The notes under the pieces: model-generated
Told to the model about the DNA's origin: nothing
Database searches by the model: none
What the model saw: the letters and a program-made list of their open reading frames with translations, nothing else
Made by a program: the position numbers and the translations under genes
Shown: positions 18,085-27,038 of the stretch, one piece after another
How the letters are laid out: each line of letters opens with the position of its first letter
How positions within the stretch are numbered: the first letter of the stretch is position 1
Assembly (NCBI RefSeq): GCF_000144695.1
Contig: NC_014378.1
Coordinates: 594,781 to 658,780, forward strand
Direction: 5' to 3'
DNA length: 64,000 nt
Source of the DNA: Acetohalobium arabaticum DSM 5501
GTDB taxonomy: Bacteria; Bacillota; Halanaerobiia; Halobacteroidales; Acetohalobiaceae

Positions 18085-18791
18085 CCAGCGGTAAATAAAG
18101 GTGTTTTTTTGGTAAATCAAGAATGTAAAACAAGTAGTGAAGTATAATAATATAGAATTATAATTTAATAAGCAAATCATGTACGTTATCTTAATCTGCA
18201 ATTCATAAGCTTAATTTTTATTGATATATTGTGTCGCTTCCTATTTGCAGCTAATATGGTTTCTTCTATGATATTGCAGATTATAGTCAACAAATCTCCT
18301 ATGCTTGCCATTCGTTCGACGTCCTGTCTCACTCATTCTCAAAGATTAGTCCTCCACCGTCCATGGTTCCGGACTAATCTTAAGAGTCGCTCCGGAGAAA
18401 TGTTGACTATTTGTAATCTAGTATATTATCATGCACCTAGAGTAACTTCTATCGGTGATGACGCTTATTATAGATAGTCAATATGTGTCCAGAGCGACTC
18501 TTAAAACTGGTCCGGAGCCACGGATGGCGGAGGGACAGTTTTTGACAGTGAGCGAAACAGGATGTTGAGCGAACGGCAAGCGGCGGATACATATTGACTA
18601 TCCCCCGTAATATCATAAATGAGATTATACCGATTATGCTAGGCAGCTACAAATAAAGAATATATGCAGAAAAATTGTGGAGTAACACAATATATCTATA
18701 ACAATTAACTAAAAAACATGCATTGATCTGACGCAGCTGACTGTTGAATAAATTTTTTATGACATCTATAGTTAAGGAGGCAATAATATTT
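18085..18791. other. Gene-free stretch of about 700 nt holding palindromic repeat copy A
   Basis: No credible gene. The centre (18223-18696) is the palindromic element described separately; its flanks are AT-rich. The short open frame near 18229-18477 lies entirely within the repeat and has no ribosome site. Confidence 0.8.
18223..18696. repeat. Palindromic MITE-like repeat element, copy A (474 nt)
   Basis: Terminal inverted repeat GATATATTGTGT at 18223-18234, with its exact complement at 18685-18696. Inside are two 128-nt modules in opposite orientation, 18283-18410 and 18474-18601, each bounded by ATAGTCAA-type and TTGACTAT-type ends and separated by a 63-nt spacer. Each module holds a hairpin: 11-bp stem 18342-18352 with 18371-18381 in the first, and an AAAACTG/CAGTTTT-based stem in the second. 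Loop (GGTTCCGG/CCATGG-like) and flank (AAGAGTCGCTC) are shared but the stems differ. A related element with the same ends and module lies at 44520-46397. No protein is encoded; mobilisation in trans is inference. Confidence 0.85.
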
Positions 18792-20639
18792 ATGAAGCAA
18801 GAAGAAATAGAGGAAAAATTAGAAGATATACTACCAAAGGTCAGTAAGCCTACAAGATATCTAGGTAATGAATTAAATGTTGTAAATAAGGATTTAGATA
18901 AACAGCAGGTTAACTTTCTGTTAGCCTTTCCTGATATTTATGAAGTGGGAATGTCCCATCTAGGAATTAGGATTCTATACCATTTACTTAATGAGCAAGA
19001 AGATATAGCAGCAGAGCGGGTCTATATGCCCTGGTTTGATTTAGAGGAGAAGATGCAGGAGCTTGAAATGCCGCTTTTTAGTCTTGAAAGCAAAGAACCA
19101 GCAAGTAATTTTGATATTGTTGGTTTTACACTGCAGTATGAATTAAGCTATAGCAATATTCTCACTATGTTGGATTTAGCTGAGATTCCTCTTATGAGTG
19201 AGGATAGAACTACAGAGGATCCGTTAGTTATAGCCGGCGGGCCCTGTACAGTAAATCCGGAACCTATAACTGACTTTTTTGATGTTATAGTAATTGGTGA
19301 AGCCGAAGCACTACTTGAAGAGTTAGTAACTGTCTATAACCGGTGGCAGAAGACTGGAGACAGCAGAGAAGAATTATTACACCAACTTGCTGGAATATCA
19401 GGCGTTTATGTGCCTGATTTTTATAATATAGATTATAACAGAACAGAAGTTGATTCTTTTACTGTTGAATATTCTGATCTGTCTGATAGAATAACTAAAA
19501 GAGTAGTTTCTGATTTAGATGAGAGTTACTATCCATCCCGGTGGATAGTTCCTTATATGGATATTGTACATGATAGAATTAATTTAGAAGTAGCCCGCGG
19601 CTGTTCTCGCGGCTGTAGATTCTGTCAGGCTGGTATGACCTACCGCCCGGTAAGAGAAAGAAGCCAGGAGAGGTTGGAAGAATTAGCAGCAGATTTGATT
19701 GATCAGACAGGGTATGAAGAATTGGGGTTAACATCATTAAGTACCAGTGACTATTCTGAGATTGAAGAACTGACTGAGAAGCTAGTAAAGGATTATTCTG
19801 AACTGCAGGTAGGACTCAGCTTACCTTCACTGCGGGCTGAGCCTTCTTCTGTTGAATTAGCTAAAAAAGTACAGAAAGTAAAGAAGACAGGCCTGACCTT
19901 TGCTCCGGAGGCAGGTACCCAGCGGCTTAGAGATGTGATAAATAAAGGTGTGACCGAAAATGATTTAATGGAAGCAGTTCAGGCTGCTTATGATGCCGGC
20001 TGGCAGCGGGTTAAGCTTTACTTTATGATTGGTCTGCCTACTGAGACTGAAGATGATTTAGCCGGGATTGTTAAGCTGGCTAAGAAGGTAGCAGCAGTTG
20101 GTAAGCTTAAGGTTAAGGTCGGTGTATCTACCTTTATTCCTAAACCTTATACTCCGTTTCAATGGGTTGGTTTCAATAAATTGGAGGACTTGAGAGATAA
20201 GATTGATTATTTGCAGCAGAACTTGAAAGGAAGAGGTTTATCGCTGGACTGGAATGATCCAGCATTGAGCCTATTGGAAGCTGCTTTCTCCCGCGGTGAC
20301 CGGAGATTAAATCAGGTATTGATGGAAGCCTGGAAATTAGGAGCTCAATTTGACGGCTGGACTGAACATTTTGATATTGATCTCTGGAGGCAGGCCTTTA
20401 AGGAATCCGGTATGGATTTAGAAGAATATGTCTACCGAGACTTTGATCCTGAGGATAGACTGCCCTGGGACCATATTGAAGTTGGAGTAAGTAAAGATTA
20501 CTTACGCAAAGAATATGATAAAGCATTATCTGAAGAAACAACAGAGGACTGCAGGTTTACAGACTGCAGCGGCTGTGGAGTTAATCAGATTTTGGATATT
20601 GATAACTGTCTAGTAGGTGGTGAACGTAATGAAGATTAG
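18792..20639 (+). CDS. TIGR03960-type B12-binding-like radical SAM protein
   Basis: About 615 aa. An N-terminal Rossmann-like part with FPDIYEVGMSHLGIRILYHL is followed by a radical-SAM core whose iron-sulfur cysteines are in ARGCSRGCRFCQAGM. A conserved C-terminal section carries CRFTDCSGCGV. This family travels with the TIGR03936/DUF2344 protein encoded next (10-nt overlap) and usually sits before rng and rplU, as here. The reaction is unknown to me; an RNA- or tRNA-linked modification is often guessed from the neighbourhood. Start at the ATG at 18792, 11 nt behind AAGGAGG; upstream in-frame starts lack a ribosome site. Confidence 0.88.
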   Translation: MKQEEIEEKLEDILPKVSKPTRYLGNELNVVNKDLDKQQVNFLLAFPDIYEVGMSHLGIRILYHLLNEQEDIAAERVYMPWFDLEEKMQELEMPLFSLESKEPASNFDIVGFTLQYELSYSNILTMLDLAEIPLMSEDRTTEDPLVIAGGPCTVNPEPITDFFDVIVIGEAEALLEELVTVYNRWQKTGDSREELLHQLAGISGVYVPDFYNIDYNRTEVDSFTVEYSDLSDRITKRVVSDLDESYYPSRWIVPYMDIVHDRINLEVARGCSRGCRFCQAGMTYRPVRERSQERLEELAADLIDQTGYEELGLTSLSTSDYSEIEELTEKLVKDYSELQVGLSLPSLRAEPSSVELAKKVQKVKKTGLTFAPEAGTQRLRDVINKGVTENDLMEAVQAAYDAGWQRVKLYFMIGLPTETEDDLAGIVKLAKKVAAVGKLKVKVGVSTFIPKPYTPFQWVGFNKLEDLRDKIDYLQQNLKGRGLSLDWNDPALSLLEAAFSRGDRRLNQVLMEAWKLGAQFDGWTEHFDIDLWRQAFKESGMDLEEYVYRDFDPEDRLPWDHIEVGVSKDYLRKEYDKALSEETTEDCRFTDCSGCGVNQILDIDNCLVGGERNED

Positions 20640-21336
20640 AGCAAAGATGGCTAAAGGTGATGAAGTTAAGTTTATTTCTCATCTGAATTTGATGAATACA
20701 TTAACTAGAGCCTTACGAAGGGCTAGAATACCGATTAAGTTTTCGCAAGGTTATACCCCTCGCCCAGCTATCTCTTTTGGTTCTGCTTTGGCTGTAGGAG
20801 TTGTAAGTAAGAGTGAGTATATAGATTTTGAATTGGAGACTGATTTTTCAGTAAAGAAATTTAAGGAAGATTTAAATGAAGAATTACCGCCAGGGATTAG
20901 GATTCTTAAAGTTAAGGAAATACCGGAGAATACTAAATCCTTAATGGCAGTGATTAATGCAGCTCGCTATAGAATAGAATTAAAGATGGAAGATACTATT
21001 GATAAGAGTGAAGCTGAAGAAATGCTGGCTGATTTTCTGAGTAGAGATGAAATTATGATAATTCGTAAACGGAGGAATAAGTCTGACCGGGAATTTAATC
21101 TGCGACCGATGGTTTTTGAGTTGGAATTGTTAGATGTGATAGATAAAAAAGTTGTAGTTGAAGCCTTGATTCAGACAGGCAGCAGCGGCAATCTGCGGAC
21201 AGAAGAATTGGTTAGGGCTTTCCAGCAGAGGTATCCGGTCAGTGATGATTTTGAGTTAACTCAGGTACAGAGATTAGGATTATATGTTAAAAGAGGAAAG
21301 AAGCTGCTTACTCCTTTTGAAGCAGCTGTGGAATAA
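20629..21336 (+). CDS. TIGR03936 / DUF2344 radical-SAM-associated protein
   Basis: A 235-aa cytoplasmic protein with the family opening KGDEVKFISHLNLMNTLTRALRRARIP (in parts) and SQGYTPRPAISFGSALAVG. It is the obligate neighbour, and in some species fusion partner, of the preceding radical-SAM protein. The gene starts inside it (ATG at 20629 behind GGTGGTGA), so the two are translationally coupled and probably form one enzyme. Function is not established. Confidence 0.88.
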   Translation: MKIRAKMAKGDEVKFISHLNLMNTLTRALRRARIPIKFSQGYTPRPAISFGSALAVGVVSKSEYIDFELETDFSVKKFKEDLNEELPPGIRILKVKEIPENTKSLMAVINAARYRIELKMEDTIDKSEAEEMLADFLSRDEIMIIRKRRNKSDREFNLRPMVFELELLDVIDKKVVVEALIQTGSSGNLRTEELVRAFQQRYPVSDDFELTQVQRLGLYVKRGKKLLTPFEAAVE

Positions 21337-21372
21337 TTTTTAAATGGTGGATTACCAGGGAGTTGAGAAGTT

Positions 21373-23058
21373 ATGGTTAAGGAAATTTTAGTTGATGTTG
21401 ATTTTAAAGATACTCGAGTAGCAATTGTAGAAGATAATGAATTATCTGAGATATATTTTGAACGGGAGAATGAGCAACAGGTAGTGGGTAATATCTATAA
21501 AGGGATAGTTGCTGATGTACTGCCGGGGATGCAGGCAGCCTTTGTTAATGTGGGCTTAGAAAAGAATGTATTTTTGCATGTTAGTGATGCTTTAGCCTTA
21601 GTTTCAGAAGAGAAGCGAAAAAATAAATTATCGATTCAAGAGGTAGTGCAGCCAGGCCAGAAGATTATGGTTCAGATTACTAAAGAGCCGCTAGGAAGTA
21701 AAGGGGCTAGAGTGACTTGTGATCTGAATCTGCCTGGTAGGTATTTAGTATTGATGATAACTATGGATCATATCGGTATTTCGCGCCGGATTACTGATGA
21801 TCAGGAGCGAAATCGGCTAAAAGGAATCACACAAGAGATTAAACCGGAGGATAAAGGATTGATTGTTAGAACGGCAGCTGCTAATAAGTCCGGGGCTGAC
21901 TTAAAGCGTGATTTTAATTTTCTGATTAAATTGTGGGAAAAGATAATCCATCACTATCATAATCGGCAGGCGCCGGATCTGCTTCATAGTGATCTCAATT
22001 TAGTCAGCAGAATAGTAAGGGATAAATTTACTAAAGAAGTAGATCGAATGTTGATCAATGATCGGAAAGAATTTGAAGAGACTATGGAGTTGTTGGACTT
22101 TATTTCACCTAATCTGAAGTCTAAAGTACAGCTCTATAATAGATCTAAACCTATCTTTGAGTATTATGATCTAGAAACAGCAATTGATAAGACTCTAAAG
22201 CGTAAGGTATGGTTAGACTGTGGCGGTTATATTATTTTTGATGTAACTGAAGCCTTAACAGCTGTTGATGTTAATACTGGGAAGTATGTAGGTAGCACTG
22301 ACCTGGCTGATACAGTGCTGAAGACAAATAAAGAAGCAGCTAAAGAGATTGCAAAGCAGTTAAAACTGCGTGATATAGGCGGAATTATTATTATTGATTT
22401 CATAGATATGGATAATAAACAGGATCAACAGGAAGTATTGGAAACATTGGATGAGGCACTGCAGAAGGATAAGACTAAGACTACTATTCTGGGTTTGACG
22501 GAATTAGGTTTAGTGGAGATGACGCGAAAGAAGGAAAAAGAGGGTGTTGAAGAATTCTTGCAGAAGTCCTGTCCCTACTGTGAAGGCAGCGGCCGGGTCT
22601 TATCTGAGGACACAGTAGCTTTGAGGGCTATCAGAAAGCTTAGAAATCTTTTTGCCAATCGGGATGATGAAGAAGCAGTATTATTGGAGGTACATCCACA
22701 GGTAGCAGCTCGTTTAATTGGTTTAGGTGGTAATAGCTTAAAGGAATTGGAAGCAGAGCTGGATCGCCATATCTATGTCAAAGGTTCTAAAAAGTTGCAT
22801 ATAGAAGAAATTGATATAGTAGAGACAGGAAGTAAGGAGACTATTGCAGAACTGGCTTCACCAGTAGAGGTGGGGGAAAGGAAGGTTCTGGAGATAGAAG
22901 AGACCCATGTAACTAATAAACAGGATGGAATTTCTCGAATTGAGGGCTTTATTATAGATGTTATTGAAGGCGGCCATCTAGTAGGAGAGCAGGTAGAGGT
23001 TGAAATTACTGAGGTTTACCGTACCTATGCTAAAGCAAAGGTGGTCAGAAAAGTTTAA
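21373..23058 (+). CDS. rng: Ribonuclease G/E family endoribonuclease
   Basis: A 561-aa endonuclease for rRNA maturation and mRNA decay. An S1 domain lies at about 35-120 (GNIYKGIVADVLPGMQAAFVNVG). The DNase-I-like catalytic region has the metal aspartates in TAVDVNTGKY and IIIIDFIDMDN, and the zinc-link dimer motif CPYCEGSGR is near residue 400. The extra ~90 residues after that end in a TRAM/OB-like segment (GFIIDVIEGGHLVGEQVEVEI), longer than E. coli RNase G. It lacks the long scaffold tail of RNase E. It sits between the radical-SAM pair and rplU, a common arrangement. Confidence 0.9.
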   Translation: MVKEILVDVDFKDTRVAIVEDNELSEIYFERENEQQVVGNIYKGIVADVLPGMQAAFVNVGLEKNVFLHVSDALALVSEEKRKNKLSIQEVVQPGQKIMVQITKEPLGSKGARVTCDLNLPGRYLVLMITMDHIGISRRITDDQERNRLKGITQEIKPEDKGLIVRTAAANKSGADLKRDFNFLIKLWEKIIHHYHNRQAPDLLHSDLNLVSRIVRDKFTKEVDRMLINDRKEFEETMELLDFISPNLKSKVQLYNRSKPIFEYYDLETAIDKTLKRKVWLDCGGYIIFDVTEALTAVDVNTGKYVGSTDLADTVLKTNKEAAKEIAKQLKLRDIGGIIIIDFIDMDNKQDQQEVLETLDEALQKDKTKTTILGLTELGLVEMTRKKEKEGVEEFLQKSCPYCEGSGRVLSEDTVALRAIRKLRNLFANRDDEEAVLLEVHPQVAARLIGLGGNSLKELEAELDRHIYVKGSKKLHIEEIDIVETGSKETIAELASPVEVGERKVLEIEETHVTNKQDGISRIEGFIIDVIEGGHLVGEQVEVEITEVYRTYAKAKVVRKV

Positions 23059-23060
23059 AC

Positions 23061-23089
23061 TTGACATTGGGTTTGAATTATGCTAGAAT
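23061..23089 (+). promoter_or_regulatory. Sigma-A promoter of the rplU-prp-rpmA operon
   Basis: TTGACA at 23061-23066, 17-nt spacer, TAGAAT at 23084-23089 with an extended TG at 23081-23082. It begins three bases after the rng stop and drives the L21 leader. Confidence 0.85.
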
Positions 23090-23097
23090 ATGGAGTT

Positions 23098-23210
23098 GTA
23101 AGTGATAATTAATTGTGGTAGGATTCGTTGACTACCAAAACCGCTCGGTGCGGGTCTTAAAATAACGTAATGTTTACCTAGTTACCGGCGAGTCTGAGGT
23201 AGAGGAGGTG
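23098..23210 (+). ncRNA. Ribosomal protein L21 leader RNA
   Basis: The 110-nt untranslated leader before rplU contains GGTAGGATTCGTTGACTACC-like pairing, a GC-rich CCGCTCGGTGCGGG hairpin and GTTACCGGCGAGTCTGAGGTAG near the start codon. Position and content match the L21 leader that Firmicutes use for autogenous control by L21. The exact fold was not computed. Confidence 0.75.
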
Positions 23211-23218
23211 TCATAATA

Positions 23219-23530
23219 ATGTATGCGATTATTGAAACAGGTGGTAAACAGTATAAAGTAGAAGAAGGACAGATAGTTGAAATTGAAAAATTAAATACAG
23301 AGGAAGATGAAGCTGTAGAATTTGAAACAATTAAAGCTGTTTCTAGTGAAGACGGTCTTCAGGTTGGTCAGCCTAATCTAGAAGATGCTAAAGTAACTGG
23401 CAAAGTTGTAGAACACGGAAAAGGCGATAAAATTATCGTTTTTAAATATAAGCCTAAGAATAATTATCGTAAGAAGATGGGCCATCGTCAGCCTTATACT
23501 AAAGTAATGATAGAAGATATTCAGGCGTAA
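23219..23530 (+). CDS. rplU: 50S ribosomal protein L21
   Basis: A 103-aa large-subunit protein binding 23S rRNA. It has the family opening [37 protein letters not shown] and a C-terminal [17 protein letters not shown] at 23219 behind GAGGAGGTG. First gene of rplU-prp-rpmA. Confidence 0.98.
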   Translation: MYAIIETGGKQYKVEEGQIVEIEKLNTEEDEAVEFETIKAVSSEDGLQVGQPNLEDAKVTGKVVEHGKGDKIIVFKYKPKNNYRKKMGHRQPYTKVMIEDIQA

Positions 23531-23532
23531 AG

Positions 23533-23865
23533 ATGGTTAAAGTAATTATTGAACGTAACCAGTCTGGCCAAGTTACTGAATTCAGGGCTGAAGGCCATGC
23601 AGAATATGGGGAATATGGTAGTGATATAGTCTGTGCTGCTGTATCAGCCATCCTCCAGACGGCTGTATTTGGGTTAACAGAGCATCTAGGGCTGTCAGTA
23701 GAGGTTGATACTTCAGGCGGCTGGCTGCAGTGTAATTTAGAAGATATTAATGCGACTAAAGAGATAAACGCGGTGTTAGAAACTATGGTTATAGGATTAG
23801 AGAAGACTGCTCAATCCTATCCGGATAATTTAAAAATATTGGAAGGAGGTAAAAAAGATGATTAA
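23533..23865 (+). CDS. prp: Ribosomal-processing cysteine protease Prp
   Basis: A 110-aa YsxB-family protease. The catalytic pair is in [23 protein letters not shown] (histidine at about 22, cysteine at about 34). It removes the N-terminal extension of L27. It is encoded between rplU and rpmA, overlapping rpmA by 8 nt, so protease and substrate are made together. Confidence 0.95.
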   Translation: MVKVIIERNQSGQVTEFRAEGHAEYGEYGSDIVCAAVSAILQTAVFGLTEHLGLSVEVDTSGGWLQCNLEDINATKEINAVLETMVIGLEKTAQSYPDNLKILEGGKKDD

Positions 23866-24160
23866 AGAAATGAATCTACAGCTATTTGCCCAAAAGAAGG
23901 CGGTTGGAAGTTCTAACAACGGACGAGACAGTATCTCTAAGCGCCTGGGAGTAAAAAGCCACGACGGTCAATTTATTCCTGCAGGCAGCATTATTGTTCG
24001 TCAGCGGGGAACTAAGTTTAAGCCGGGCTTAAATGTAGGCCGCGGTGGAGATGATACGCTGTTTGCCAAGGAAGACGGATATGTTACTTTTGAACGCAAA
24101 GGAAAGCAGACACGTCAGGTCAGCGTTTATACTGAAGATCAATTAGAAATGATGGCATAG
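23858..24160 (+). CDS. rpmA: 50S ribosomal protein L27 with cleavable N-terminal extension
   Basis: A 100-aa protein whose N-terminus [19 protein letters not shown] contains the Prp recognition sequence LQLFA. Cleavage after FA would expose the mature N-terminus that reaches the peptidyl-transferase centre. The body has [24 protein letters not shown] at 23858 behind GGAGGTAAAAAAG. Confidence 0.97.
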   Translation: MIKEMNLQLFAQKKAVGSSNNGRDSISKRLGVKSHDGQFIPAGSIIVRQRGTKFKPGLNVGRGGDDTLFAKEDGYVTFERKGKQTRQVSVYTEDQLEMMA

Positions 24161-24170
24161 ATGAAGTGCT

Positions 24171-24203
24171 AACTCCCAGTGATTATTTGCTGGGAGTTTT
24201 TTA
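24171..24203 (+). terminator. Rho-independent terminator after rpmA
   Basis: Nine-bp stem AACTCCCAG / CTGGGAGTT around a 10-nt loop, then TTTTTATT. Confidence 0.92.
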
Positions 24204-24263
24204 TTAGTTAAGCTAGGGTATGATAAATAATAAGAACTGTACTTATAAGGATGGTGGTTTGAT

Positions 24264-25556
24264 ATGTTTGTAGATGAAGTAGCTATTGAAGTGGAAGCTG
24301 GCAGCGGCGGAGATGGAGTAACTAGCTTTCGCCGGGAGAAGTTTGTACCTGAAGGAGGTCCTGACGGAGGCGATGGAGGACCAGGTGGAGATGTTATTCT
24401 GACTGTAGATAAAGGATTAAATACTCTATTGGAGTTTAGAGAGCAGAAGATCTATAAAGCTGAAGATGGAGAGAATGGTCAGGAGAAAAATAAACACGGC
24501 AGCGGCGGAGATGATTTGATAATTGAAGTACCGCCGGGAACTGTAGTTTATGATAAACAGACCGATGAAGTGATGGCCGATATGACTGCTGAAGGGGATA
24601 AGTTGATAGTAGCTGAAGGAGGCCGCGGCGGCCGGGGTAATGCTCGCTTTAAGTCCTCTACCCGGCAGGCGCCGAAGTTTTCAGAAAATGGAGAACCGGG
24701 AGAGAAGAAGGAGCTTAAATTGGAATTAAAACTTTTAGCTGATGTAGGTTTAGTCGGCTTTCCTAATGTAGGTAAATCCACTTTAATCTCTAGTGTTTCT
24801 GCTGCTAAGCCGGAGATCGGTAATTATCACTTTACTACTGTTGAACCTAATTTAGGAGTAGTCAAGACAGGAGATTACAGCAGCTTTGTGATGGCAGATA
24901 TTCCCGGTTTAATCGAAGGGGCCCATTCCGGCGTCGGTTTAGGCGATGATTTTCTGCGTCATCTAGAGCGGACAAAGGTAATTCTCCATGTTCTGGATGT
25001 ATCTGGATTTGAAGGTCGGGATCCGATAGAAGATTTTGCAGTGATTAATGAGGAATTAGAAAAGTTTAATCCCCAATTAAGCCAACGGCCGCAGATAGTA
25101 GCTGCTAATAAGATGGATTTAACAGCAGCTAAGGAGAATATTGATCGGGTTAAGGAAGAGTTAGAAGATCAAGGCTATGAAGTCTTTCCTATTTCAGCTG
25201 TAACCGGACAGGGAGTAGATGAATTGATTCAAGCAGTAGATAAATTAGTTCAAACGTCAGAAGAGACTATAGAATCTGAAATAGAAGATGATGATAAAGA
25301 AGTAGTAATTAAAGGTCCGCAGCCTGCTGGAGAAGAAGATTTTGAAATCATTAAGCGGAATGGTCGGTATATAGTTCAAGGAGAAGAGATTGAACGGAAG
25401 GTTGCTATGGTGGATCTGACTAATGAGGAGTCTGCTTATCATTTTGCCCGCAGATTACAGGAGATGGGAATAGAAGATGCTCTAAAGGCCCATGGAATCA
25501 ATGATGGAGATACAGTTAAGATCGGTGAGATAGAGTTTGAATACTTTGCAGAATAA
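24264..25556 (+). CDS. obg: GTPase Obg/CgtA
   Basis: A 430-aa ribosome-associated GTPase. The glycine-rich Obg fold covers about 1-158 (SGGDGVTSFRREKFVPEGGP). The G domain has GFPNVGKSTLIS, the DIPGLIEGAHSGVGLG switch and NKMD. An OCT domain occupies the last ~70 residues (KRNGRYIVQGEEIERKV). A strongly acidic linker (EETIESEIEDDDKE) joins the G and OCT domains. Acts in 50S assembly and stress/sporulation control. In Bacillus spo0B lies between rpmA and obg; here that gene is absent. Confidence 0.97.
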   Translation: MFVDEVAIEVEAGSGGDGVTSFRREKFVPEGGPDGGDGGPGGDVILTVDKGLNTLLEFREQKIYKAEDGENGQEKNKHGSGGDDLIIEVPPGTVVYDKQTDEVMADMTAEGDKLIVAEGGRGGRGNARFKSSTRQAPKFSENGEPGEKKELKLELKLLADVGLVGFPNVGKSTLISSVSAAKPEIGNYHFTTVEPNLGVVKTGDYSSFVMADIPGLIEGAHSGVGLGDDFLRHLERTKVILHVLDVSGFEGRDPIEDFAVINEELEKFNPQLSQRPQIVAANKMDLTAAKENIDRVKEELEDQGYEVFPISAVTGQGVDELIQAVDKLVQTSEETIESEIEDDDKEVVIKGPQPAGEEDFEIIKRNGRYIVQGEEIERKVAMVDLTNEESAYHFARRLQEMGIEDALKAHGINDGDTVKIGEIEFEYFAE

Positions 25557-25578
25557 AAAATAAAGGAGGGAATGCAGG

Positions 25579-25872
25579 ATGTTGACCGGAAAACAGAGAA
25601 GTTATTTAAGAAAACAGGGGAACCAGCTAAACCCTGTAGTACAGATAGGCAAGAAGGGAATTACTCCTGATCTACTTAAGCAGGTAGAGGAAGTTTTGGA
25701 GGCCAAGGAGTTAATTAAGATCAGAGCTTTAAATAATTCACTCTATACTGCTCGAGAGATGGCTGAAGAGTTAGCTGAAGAATGTAATGCGGAGATTGTG
25801 CAGGTGATTGGGAATGTCTGTTTGATCTATCGTCAGAGTGAAGAAGATCCTTATTATAATCTACCAGGTTAA
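25579..25872 (+). CDS. yhbY: YhbY-type CRM-domain RNA-binding protein
   Basis: A 97-aa single CRM-domain protein that binds pre-50S particles. It starts MLTGKQRSYLRKQGNQLNPV and carries the conserved VQIGKKGITPDLLKQVEEVL and a late GNVCLIYRQ. ATG at 25579 behind AAAGGAGGG. It lies between obg and proB. Confidence 0.93.
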   Translation: MLTGKQRSYLRKQGNQLNPVVQIGKKGITPDLLKQVEEVLEAKELIKIRALNNSLYTAREMAEELAEECNAEIVQVIGNVCLIYRQSEEDPYYNLPG

Positions 25873-25890
25873 ATTAGGTTGGTGATTCAG

Positions 25891-27024
25891 ATGTCAATTG
25901 AGAGCAGGTTACGTCAGGCCGATCGAATAGTAATTAAGATAGGCAGCAGTACCTTAACACATTCTACATCAAAACTGGATTTAGGTCGAATCGAATCTTT
26001 AATCCGTCAGATAGTAGATCTTAAGAATCAAGGAAAAGAAGTAATTTTAGTTACCTCAGGGGCTATCAGTGCCGGTAGAGGTAAGCTTGATTTAACAGAG
26101 GTAGCCAATACCATACCTGAAAAGCAGGCTCTAGCAGCAGTAGGGCAGGGACTGTTAATGAAGATTTATGAGAAAATCTTTAGTGAATATGGTTCTACTT
26201 TGGCCCAGATTCTTCTGACTAAAGGTGATATTACCGAACGAAAGCGGTATCTCAATTCGCGGAATACGCTATTTAAATTACTCGATTATGGAATTATTCC
26301 TGTAATTAATGAAAATGATACAGTAGCAGTTGATGAAATAAAGTTCGGCGATAATGATACTCTATCTGCTTTAGTTGCTTCGCTGGTAGATGCTGATTTG
26401 TTGGTTATTCTATCGGATGTAGAAGGTATCTATACCAGTGATCCGCGCGAGGATGAAACGGCTCAGCTCATTTCAAAAATAGATAGAATTACTTCTGAAT
26501 TAGAAAAGATAGCAGGCGGTGCCGGGACAGATAGAGGCACCGGCGGTATGGCAACCAAGATTGAAGCAGCTAAGATAGCAACACGGGCCGGAGTTATGAT
26601 GATGATCGCTAACGGCAGCCAGGAATATATTCTCCAGGAGATTGTAAAAGGAGTCAATCCGGGTACTGTCTTTCTACCTGATGAGCAGAAACTTGCTAGC
26701 CGCAAAAAGTGGATTGCCTTTAATCTAGCAGTTCAGGGAAAGCTTATTGTAGATGCAGGAGCAGCCGAGGCACTTTTGAATCAGGGGACTAGCCTCTTAC
26801 CCTGTGGAGTTATAGAGGTTAGAGGCGGTTTTGAAGCTGGTGATGTAGTTGATGTTCTGAATAAAGATGGAGAAGAGATCTGTAGGGGAATTGTGAATTA
26901 TTCCAGTCAGGAAGTAGAAGCTATTCAGGGATTACAATCAACTGAAATTATTGATAATTTAGGCTATAAAGATTATGATGAGGTTATTCATAGGGATAAT
27001 TTAGTCTGTCTAGAAACTGATTAA
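25891..27024 (+). CDS. proB: Glutamate 5-kinase
   Basis: A 377-aa enzyme that phosphorylates glutamate for proline synthesis. The amino-acid kinase domain (about 1-260) shows VIKIGSSTLTH, VTSGAISAGRGKL, NENDTVAVDEIKFGDNDTLSA and GTGGMATKIEAAKIA; a PUA domain fills the C-terminal ~100 residues. ATG at 25891 behind AGGTTGGTGA is preferred to the GTG at 25879. Operon partner of proA 14 nt downstream. In a salt-adapted organism the pathway may also feed osmoprotection, but that is inference. Confidence 0.96.
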   Translation: MSIESRLRQADRIVIKIGSSTLTHSTSKLDLGRIESLIRQIVDLKNQGKEVILVTSGAISAGRGKLDLTEVANTIPEKQALAAVGQGLLMKIYEKIFSEYGSTLAQILLTKGDITERKRYLNSRNTLFKLLDYGIIPVINENDTVAVDEIKFGDNDTLSALVASLVDADLLVILSDVEGIYTSDPREDETAQLISKIDRITSELEKIAGGAGTDRGTGGMATKIEAAKIATRAGVMMMIANGSQEYILQEIVKGVNPGTVFLPDEQKLASRKKWIAFNLAVQGKLIVDAGAAEALLNQGTSLLPCGVIEVRGGFEAGDVVDVLNKDGEEICRGIVNYSSQEVEAIQGLQSTEIIDNLGYKDYDEVIHRDNLVCLETD

Positions 27025-27038
27025 AGGGGTGAAAAGGA

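Noticed and set aside
18229-18477. Open frame of 82 codons that resembles one at 44496-44741
   Set aside because: Both lie inside the palindromic repeat, lack ribosome sites and are similar only because the repeat DNA is similar.
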